Of a stretch of 21,201 nucleotides of DNA, positions 14,814 to 21,201 are shown piece after piece. A program made the position numbers and the translations under genes. Numbering within the stretch: position 1 is the first letter of the stretch; each line of letters starts with the position of its first letter. The stretch is taken from the NCBI GenBank assembly GCA_020848855.1, contig JADLHH010000425.1:1-21201 (forward strand), given 5' to 3'. Source of the stretch: Anaerolineae bacterium. GTDB lineage: Bacteria; Chloroflexota; Anaerolineae; Aggregatilineales; Phototrophicaceae. The notes under the pieces are model-generated. The model searched no databases, was not told the DNA's origin, and saw only the letters and a list, made by a program, of their open reading frames with translations.

Positions 14814-15785
14814 ATGGACGTGATTCTGGTCATCATTGGCATTGTGCTCGTCGCCGCTGTTGTGGCTGCACTGTTTGAATTCCGCGTCCGCCAACCGGAC
14901 GTGATCGTGCTCTACGAGAGCAACGGACAGATCCGGGTGCGCAAAAGCCCATTCTATCCGCGGCATTTCAGCCTGCCACTCAAGCGTACCACCTGGGCAG
15001 TGCAGCTCACGGTCGAAGCCGCTGCTGTCGGCAACCTCGGCGTGCGAATCAAGCTGGTGGGGGCTGTCGGTCTGTCCGTCGCCCACATCGCCGCGCTGAT
15101 CCGCGTCGGCGGCTGGGATAGTGACGCTGTTGTCCACGCCGTCGATCAGGTCAAGATCGTGCTTCAAGGTCTGGTCAAGGAATACGCCGAGCGCTCGGCA
15201 ATCAACGCCATTTCGTCGGCAGGACTGCTCAAGCATCTCAACGAGCATCTGAACGAGATCGAGGAGCGCTTCGGCGTTGAACTGGTCTCGCTAGCCGTTC
15301 AGTCGCTTGACCCGACCGATCCCAAGATCGCCGAGGCGCTCTCGCAGCAGGAAGAAGCGCGCTTGCTCGAACAGACCGAACAGGTCAAGCATCAGGCGAG
15401 CGTCTCCGCCGCACGCGCCAAGTATCGCGCCGACGAGGAGATCGCCGAGATGGACCACGCGCTCGAACTCAAACGCGCCGAACTCAAGAAGATCCAGTTC
15501 AGCAGCGAGTCCGAACTGTCGCGCCAGCGTATCGAAGACGAACTGGAACGCAGCCGTCTGCGCCTGGCGTTTGAAAAAGAAGAGCTGGATGTACTGCTGA
15601 GCAGCCCGGAGCTGCTCATGCTCACGCCGCAAGCCGCCCGCCTGGCAGAAGCCAGCCAAAGCCTAAAGAACGCCCGCACCGTCATCTCACTGACGCCGCA
15701 GGATGTCGCCAGCAGCGGCTCGGCTCTGTTCACCATGTTCCGCAACCTGCTGCAGAAAGATGCAGACAGCACGGATGAGTTATAG
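14814..15785 (+). CDS. SPFH/Band-7 (prohibitin/stomatin-like) membrane protein
   Basis: This 323-residue protein has one N-terminal transmembrane helix (residues 3-22, VILVIIGIVLVAAVVAALF) followed by a divergent SPFH domain to about residue 175. That domain includes the family-typical helix with ERFGVELVSLAVQSLDP, where the second strand meets the long helix. A charged, alanine-rich coiled coil follows (about 175-270: EEARLLEQTEQVKHQASVSA and onward), as in prohibitin and flotillin oligomers. The C-terminal 50 residues contain another helix. Such proteins form large rings that organise membrane proteins or quality control. AAAGG lies 9 nt before the ATG. It is followed after 75 bp by the giant aminotransferase/PEPC-like gene on the same strand, so the two may share a transcript. 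Confidence 0.85.
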   Translation: MDVILVIIGIVLVAAVVAALFEFRVRQPDVIVLYESNGQIRVRKSPFYPRHFSLPLKRTTWAVQLTVEAAAVGNLGVRIKLVGAVGLSVAHIAALIRVGGWDSDAVVHAVDQVKIVLQGLVKEYAERSAINAISSAGLLKHLNEHLNEIEERFGVELVSLAVQSLDPTDPKIAEALSQQEEARLLEQTEQVKHQASVSAARAKYRADEEIAEMDHALELKRAELKKIQFSSESELSRQRIEDELERSRLRLAFEKEELDVLLSSPELLMLTPQAARLAEASQSLKNARTVISLTPQDVASSGSALFTMFRNLLQKDADSTDEL

Positions 15786-15860
15786 CAAACAGCATGAGGA
15801 AAGCCTCGCCCGCCGAGAGTTGCTGACTGCCCAATTATCTTAAACGCGCTGGCGCCGAAC

Positions 15861-18800
15861 ATGTCCCAACCGACCGATCTCTCTACATTGTTTCGTCTGA
15901 AGCCGCTGCGAGCCGCCCGCGTCTCCGAAATCAGCGAGACGACGGCGGCGGCGCCGGTTCCGCCTGAAGAGCGGATCAACTTTCACATCGGCAACCCGCT
16001 CCAGGACTCGCGGCTGTCGTCGTCATTTCTGCGCACCGCGCTCGGACTGGACATCCGTGATGAGGGGCTGAGCGATGCCGATCCAGACGGACTGATGGCA
16101 CATCTGGCCTGGGATGCCGACGATCGCCCCAAACTCGATTTCCTGATCCGAGCCATTAACAAGAGCGCGCCATATATGCCGCGCGGCGGCTACTCAACCA
16201 AAGCGCCGCACGGCGTTGTCAAAGCCTTCAGCGCTTGGCTGGAAAGCCAGCAGGAAGGGTTGCGTTACGATTCAGGCGAGAAATCCGGTCGGCGTGAGAT
16301 CATCCTGGCGTCCGGCGGCGTGCAGGAGACGGTGCGCGTCCTGCTGTTCACGCTGTCGTCATACCTGAAGACGCTGCCCGCCCGCATCGTTTGCTACCAG
16401 CACCCCCTCCCGCAACCGTACACGGCAATCCCCCATCTGCAGTTCTCCGATCTGCCAGATGACGAAACGGCGATGTGCGACCGGCTCGAAGCCCTGCTAA
16501 GTGACGGATCAGCCATGCCAACGTTCCTCATCATCGGCGGCGTGCCCAGCGAAGTGGCGCGGCGGCGGTTGCGCGTTCTCAGCCTGGAACGTCCGCTGTT
16601 CTTCATCGAAGCGAACAACGCGCCTAACCATCTGTCACTGGCGCGCGAAGCCAAGCTGGTGCAGCGCGTCATACGCCTGCTCACTCCGGCGATCTTCGCT
16701 CCGCGCCTGCATAGTCTGTCCACAGTGTTCGTCGCTGGCAATGCCGATCTGCTGGCTGCTCTCGAGAGCGTGCATTTCGACCTCAAAGGGACGCCGTCGG
16801 CTTCCGAGGTCGAGTTCCTCAGCCTGCTGATCGATCAGCGGGCATCGGACAAATCGACAGCAGCCCGCTCTACCCTGCCCCAAGCCCGCTCGACGTTCGA
16901 AGGTCTGGAACTGGGAGGACTGGGGGAAAGCACTCTGCCGCGCCTGTCCGATGCGGTCAGCCAGCGGTTGGACACGCTAATCAGCGGCCGCGGCGCGACA
17001 CTCGACCGAACGCTGCACACTCTGGAGGATAAGACTGCGGCTTTCGCGACCCGCCTCAAAGGAACCGCGGATGGACACCTGTTTGATGCCTTCGCCTCGC
17101 TGGACACACGCGAGTTGATCGATCAGTTGATCGCCACGCTGCACGAGCCGGAGACCATCCGCACCCTGCAGCGCAGCTTCCTCAGCGCCTTTGTCCGCCA
17201 TCAACCGCAGTATCAGCCCGATGCCTGCCTGGTCACCAGCGGTTCCTCGCGCACCGCGCTGGGAATCCTCGGCTTCCACTGCGGGATCACCGAAGTCGTG
17301 ATCCCGGATTTGAGCTGGTCTTATGAGCAGTGCTTCCCGGTCGTACACGCCGTCCCGCTGACGCCGGCGCTCGATCTCGATGCCGACGCCATGATCGCCA
17401 AGCTGGAGGCACTGCTGCGCCGCGAACCCGGCTGGGCGCGGCGCGGCGCAGTCGCCATCAACAACCCGCACAACGCTACCGGGCGCATCTTCGCGGAAGA
17501 TGCGCTGCGCCGGCTGATCCTTTTCTGCCTCGAACACGACATCTATCTGATCGACGATCTAGCCTATCAGAACGTCGCGCCAGTCGATGATTTGCCGGAG
17601 ATCAAGACGGTGCGCCAGACCGTCTCCGACCTCATCCGCCTCGGTCTGATCGCGGACTCCAAATCCGATCTCGTGCTGACCGTGCATTCCATGTCCAAGA
17701 CCGACTGCCTGGCTGGAGCACGGCTCGCCGTGGTCGAAATCCGCGACCGCGCCCTGCGCACCCGCTACGAGGCGATCAACGATCACATCCAGCCGAATAT
17801 CGCTGCTATCCTTATCACCTACCTGTTCTACCGCGGCAGTCGGTACTCGGCGCGCGTATACTGGCACCTGCGCAACGCCCTGTTTGCCGAGCGCACGCGC
17901 GCGCTGCTGACGGCGGTTGAGAACCTGCCGCCTGACCGCAACCCGTACCGCATGACCATCATCCCGCCGACGGGCAGCATGTACCCGCTGCTGCAAATCG
18001 AGACGCTGCCCGCCGGTCTATCGCTCGACTGGCTGGCGTCGTCGCTGGCGCGGCGCGGTATCGGTCTGCTGCCGCTGGCGACCTTTGCCCGCACCGAGAA
18101 GGGCTTCGAGACCGGGCGTACCACGTTCCGGCTGACGCTGGGCGGGGTTGACGGGGCTGAAGTCCTGCTGATTAAGACGCGCCGCCTACTGATCGATCTC
18201 AACCGGCTGATCGCGGAGGAAGAAGCGCGCTATAACCGGCGTATGCCGCACTTGCACCTACCACGGCGCCTGAACGATCGGACTTCTGAACTGAACCGGC
18301 GCATGGATGCCATCGCTGCGGGCATCCTCGAAGGGGCGGATAAAGTCGCGGTCTGGCAGCGGCTGATGACCGCCCCGCAGCTCGATTTCGTCCGCCTCGA
18401 GCGCGAATTCGCCAGCCAATACGTGCCCGAACGGCTTGCCGTATTCCGTACGCGCCTACTCGATCGTGCCCTCATCAGCGACGAGCTGATGCGCAAGGCG
18501 CAGAGCGACAATGGGCGCTGGCTGAGCGACCGGCTGGGGCGCGAGTTTATGAAGGACGCGCTCAGCCGACGGCAGGATCAATTCCAGCGCCGTTCGTATG
18601 ACCGCACCGTCCACCCGACGCAGATGTACTCGCTTCAGGCAGAAATGGCGTTCGACGCCATCAACGTCGCGCTGATCGCGGGCAAGCCGGTCACAGCCGA
18701 TCAGGTCGCGAAGGCGCAGCGCGAATTGATGCGCGAATATCTGGGTCTCAACGTCAGCGTCACCTCGCGTCAGGAAGCCGACGAGATTCTGCTCGATCTG

Positions 18801-21201
18801 GCTGCGCTGGGGGCGAGCGAAAACTATGCCCGGCTGTTTTCCGAAACCACGCTGACGCCGTTCCTGTCGTTTTGGAGCGATTGGGATGGCAGCAACCGCC
18901 CCTCCGGGCAGGGGCATCAACTGCTGGCGGCTTTGGTGATGGAGAACGTGCGGCGCATGGCGCGCATCCTGACGCTTCTGCGCCAAGCCGACCCAACGAT
19001 CGCCGTCAGCCCGGAACTGCTTGGCAAGCTCAACCGGCTGGAACAGCGCAACCAGCGCGTCACCGACATTCTCGACGCCATCACGCAGCTCACGCATCAG
19101 CTCGAGCGGCGCTATCGCGGCATCCTCCCCTACTCGGTCGAGACGACCACGCTGGAACGGCTGGTAACGCGCCTGCACCTGCGCCGCGACCCAGCGCGTG
19201 TGCTGTTCCAGCACAACGACCGCTACGAGCAGAAAATGCTCGAACTGCGTCAGGAACGGCGCCAGACGCTTGACGACTACTTCGCCTTCAACCGCCAATT
19301 GCGCAAGGAACTGCACGCGCTCATCCCGGCGATCCAGGCGCAGCGGACAGCGGAACCGCTGCTGCGCGAAGTCGTCAGCTATCAGGACATCCTGCAGCGG
19401 GCGATCATCACGCCGCGCATCCAGCAATCGATGATCACAGCGCGCGATCAGTTCGCCATCGACACGACCGTGCACAACCTGCACGAGCTGAACATCATCG
19501 CCGGCAAGCATAACAACCCCGGCATGACGCTGGCGCTGCAAACCAGCCTGTCGACCGACCCGGAAGCGCTGATCGCCCTCGATCGCAAGATGCGCACGCA
19601 GCTTGAACAGGCGCGGCGCGACCATCCTGGCTGCGAACTGCCGTCGATCTGGCTGATCCCGCTGTTCGAGGATATTAAGTCAATCAAGGGCATCCGCACC
19701 TATCTCGATCGGGTGTGGGATTACGCGTCGCAGAGCCGCCAGACCACCGAGTCGGCGCGTGAGCGCTTTGCCGAGATCATGACCGAGGTCTTCATCGCTG
19801 GCTCGGATCTCAGCCAGCAGGTCAGCCAGGCTCACAGCGCCTTCCTGTACCAGAAGGCTAAGTACGATATCCAGTCATGGCTGGTTGAACATGGTAGTGC
19901 CCAGGCAGTGCGCGTCAAGATGGGCAGCGGCGAACCGATGCAGCGCCAGGGCGGCTACTATTCGCATGTGGCAGGAGTCAAAGCCTTCCGTGATACGCCA
20001 GACGCACGACGGCGCATCAGCGCCAACCTGATCGGCGCGGCGAGCAGGAGCACGGGCTATGCCGTCACCCCGCTGCAAGGGGTGTTCCTGGGTGGGGAGC
20101 TTCGCACCTTCCAAAGCAACTTATCCGAGCAAATCCGTGCCTTGCCAGTGCTCGATCTGGTCAATTTGCTGCACCACGTGCGCGAGGCGCAGACCATCCA
20201 CCGCAACGATCTGATCCGCGCCGCCGAAATGTCGGTCGACAGCCGCCTGATGGCGCACAATCGCGGCGCGCAGGAAGTAGAACGGCTGACGCTCGGCGCC
20301 AGCGATGTACTATACGAAGGCTTCCTCGACGAGCTGACCGACAGCTTCCGCCACATTCTGTATGGACGGGAGGAAGACGTTGTCGGCTTGCACATCATCT
20401 CGTATTTCATCGGGCGCTCGATCCCGCAGCTCCGCGATCGCCCGACCAGCCGACGCACACTGGGCAGCGGGGCGGAACGCGGCCAGCGCATCCTGGCAAA
20501 TATCGCTGAGATCATCCCGCTGTCAAAGCAGGGCAGCCTGCTGCGGGCTATCGCCCACAATCAGGCGCAGACCACCATCCTGGGCGTCAACCAGCTTACG
20601 ACCGGACTGTTCCGCGCCCTGGAACGCTTCGCCCAAAAGTCGTTTCGCGAGGCTGAACGCGAGCGCATGATCGCCGACCGGTTGCTACCGCACCTCCCGG
20701 TATACGAGATCCTCCACACGCTGCGCATCTATCAGGAACGCGAAGACCAGTTCCTGCGCGCCATCGAAATGGCGTTCCCCGCTGGCAACTCGGCCCTGGT
20801 CGCCCTGCGAGAGGACAGCGAAGCCATGCAGCGCTACGTGCCGCTGTTCCAGCAGGAACTCCTGCGCCGCCACGGCGTCAACGTCAACCACTTTCTCAAC
20901 AATCGGGGCTTCATGGCCGATTTGCTGCCGACGCTGCGGCCCGATCTGGCTGTCATGCTTCAGCACGATCTGTTCAATACGGATCTCGATACGCTGCTAG
21001 AAGGCGTCAGCGGGCGCATCGCCGACGACTGGCGGGCAGAGGTCGCCCGTCTGCTCGCCGTGCCGCAGCAGATTCACACCTGGCGCGTCATGATCTGGGA
21101 GGTGATCGAGAAGTCGATCTATCAGCGCGTGCAAAGCTTCGCCGAGTTAGGCACAGCACTCTATTCCGCCACCGCCAACCGGTCGGTCAGCACCGGGTCA
21201 C
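15861..21201 (+). CDS. Giant fusion: aminotransferase-like region, PLP aminotransferase, PEP carboxylase-like module (3' end outside window)
   Basis: The frame is open for 1780 codons to the window edge; the only canonical start after the in-frame TGA at 15795 is ATG 15861, which has no visible ribosome binding site. Residues about 36-310 resemble an aminotransferase core without its lysine. Residues about 400-800 form a full fold-type-I aminotransferase: SGSSRTALG (460-468), NNPHNATGR (534-542), D565 and Y569 in IDDLAY, Schiff-base K613 in SMSK, R621, and R757 in FRLTLGG. From about 800 on, PEPC motifs appear: TVHPTQ (H918; bacterial TAHPTE), SFWSDWDG (1003-1010), PLFED (E1270), AGSD (D1316) and GSGEPMQRQGG (R1362). 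Spacing is close to E. coli PEPC. Ser1356 and Gln1319 replace a catalytic Arg and Lys. If active it would make aspartate from PEP; activity is inferred. Confidence 0.8.
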   Translation, partial: MSQPTDLSTLFRLKPLRAARVSEISETTAAAPVPPEERINFHIGNPLQDSRLSSSFLRTALGLDIRDEGLSDADPDGLMAHLAWDADDRPKLDFLIRAINKSAPYMPRGGYSTKAPHGVVKAFSAWLESQQEGLRYDSGEKSGRREIILASGGVQETVRVLLFTLSSYLKTLPARIVCYQHPLPQPYTAIPHLQFSDLPDDETAMCDRLEALLSDGSAMPTFLIIGGVPSEVARRRLRVLSLERPLFFIEANNAPNHLSLAREAKLVQRVIRLLTPAIFAPRLHSLSTVFVAGNADLLAALESVHFDLKGTPSASEVEFLSLLIDQRASDKSTAARSTLPQARSTFEGLELGGLGESTLPRLSDAVSQRLDTLISGRGATLDRTLHTLEDKTAAFATRLKGTADGHLFDAFASLDTRELIDQLIATLHEPETIRTLQRSFLSAFVRHQPQYQPDACLVTSGSSRTALGILGFHCGITEVVIPDLSWSYEQCFPVVHAVPLTPALDLDADAMIAKLEALLRREPGWARRGAVAINNPHNATGRIFAEDALRRLILFCLEHDIYLIDDLAYQNVAPVDDLPEIKTVRQTVSDLIRLGLIADSKSDLVLTVHSMSKTDCLAGARLAVVEIRDRALRTRYEAINDHIQPNIAAILITYLFYRGSRYSARVYWHLRNALFAERTRALLTAVENLPPDRNPYRMTIIPPTGSMYPLLQIETLPAGLSLDWLASSLARRGIGLLPLATFARTEKGFETGRTTFRLTLGGVDGAEVLLIKTRRLLIDLNRLIAEEEARYNRRMPHLHLPRRLNDRTSELNRRMDAIAAGILEGADKVAVWQRLMTAPQLDFVRLEREFASQYVPERLAVFRTRLLDRALISDELMRKAQSDNGRWLSDRLGREFMKDALSRRQDQFQRRSYDRTVHPTQMYSLQAEMAFDAINVALIAGKPVTADQVAKAQRELMREYLGLNVSVTSRQEADEILLDLAALGASENYARLFSETTLTPFLSFWSDWDGSNRPSGQGHQLLAALVMENVRRMARILTLLRQADPTIAVSPELLGKLNRLEQRNQRVTDILDAITQLTHQLERRYRGILPYSVETTTLERLVTRLHLRRDPARVLFQHNDRYEQKMLELRQERRQTLDDYFAFNRQLRKELHALIPAIQAQRTAEPLLREVVSYQDILQRAIITPRIQQSMITARDQFAIDTTVHNLHELNIIAGKHNNPGMTLALQTSLSTDPEALIALDRKMRTQLEQARRDHPGCELPSIWLIPLFEDIKSIKGIRTYLDRVWDYASQSRQTTESARERFAEIMTEVFIAGSDLSQQVSQAHSAFLYQKAKYDIQSWLVEHGSAQAVRVKMGSGEPMQRQGGYYSHVAGVKAFRDTPDARRRISANLIGAASRSTGYAVTPLQGVFLGGELRTFQSNLSEQIRALPVLDLVNLLHHVREAQTIHRNDLIRAAEMSVDSRLMAHNRGAQEVERLTLGASDVLYEGFLDELTDSFRHILYGREEDVVGLHIISYFIGRSIPQLRDRPTSRRTLGSGAERGQRILANIAEIIPLSKQGSLLRAIAHNQAQTTILGVNQLTTGLFRALERFAQKSFREAERERMIADRLLPHLPVYEILHTLRIYQEREDQFLRAIEMAFPAGNSALVALREDSEAMQRYVPLFQQELLRRHGVNVNHFLNNRGFMADLLPTLRPDLAVMLQHDLFNTDLDTLLEGVSGRIADDWRAEVARLLAVPQQIHTWRVMIWEVIEKSIYQRVQSFAELGTALYSATANRSVSTGS

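Noticed and set aside
18456..19625. Open frame of 389 codons on the minus strand
   Set aside because: It lies wholly opposite the PEPC-like part of the giant gene, where recognisable motifs are on the plus strand. Long antisense frames are common in this codon bias.
1..21201. CRISPR arrays, tRNA or rRNA genes, insertion sequences
   Set aside because: I found no regularly spaced repeats, no cloverleaf-like segments, no rRNA motifs and no transposase.

Overview
The window looks like a chromosomal segment of a GC-rich free-living bacterium. The carbohydrate uptake operon, an MmpL/RND exporter with a divergent TetR regulator, and large multidomain proteins would suit a Chloroflexota (Anaerolineae-like) genome. 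That assignment is a judgement from gene content and protein style; there is no rRNA or other marker gene here.

Positions 1-676 (+ strand) are gene debris: the truncated end of a DppB-type peptide/nickel ABC permease, a 38-bp piece identical but for one base to the inside of the neighbouring GH51 gene, and the C-terminal beta-sandwich of a GH32 glycosidase. Positions 729-6859 (- strand) hold a tightly packed sugar-utilisation operon, transcribed in the order solute-binding protein, permease, permease, FAD-dependent oxidoreductase, GH51 alpha-L-arabinofuranosidase. No ABC ATPase is present, so one must be supplied from elsewhere. Immediately upstream on the same strand (6998-10410) lies a two-component pair: a response regulator with an N-terminal sigma-region-4-like HTH and a C-terminal receiver, overlapping by ATGA with a six-TM hybrid histidine kinase. 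The pair may control the sugar operon.

Positions 10804-13398 (- strand) encode an MmpL-like RND transporter. It is divergent from a TetR-family regulator (13737-14333, + strand), and a 25-bp inverted repeat overlaps the regulator's predicted promoter. After a 480-bp gap that contains a good sigma-70-like promoter comes an SPFH/Band-7 protein (14814-15785, + strand).

The last 5.3 kb (15861 to the right edge, + strand) is one uninterrupted reading frame of at least 1780 codons, cut by the window end. It encodes a degenerate aminotransferase-like region, then a complete fold-type-I PLP aminotransferase, then a divergent phosphoenolpyruvate carboxylase-like module. The PEPC signature motifs occur in the right order and at near-canonical spacing. 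If active, this protein could carry PEP + bicarbonate to oxaloacetate and on to aspartate in one polypeptide. Two catalytic PEPC residues are replaced, so activity is not assured. This fusion is the most unusual object in the window.
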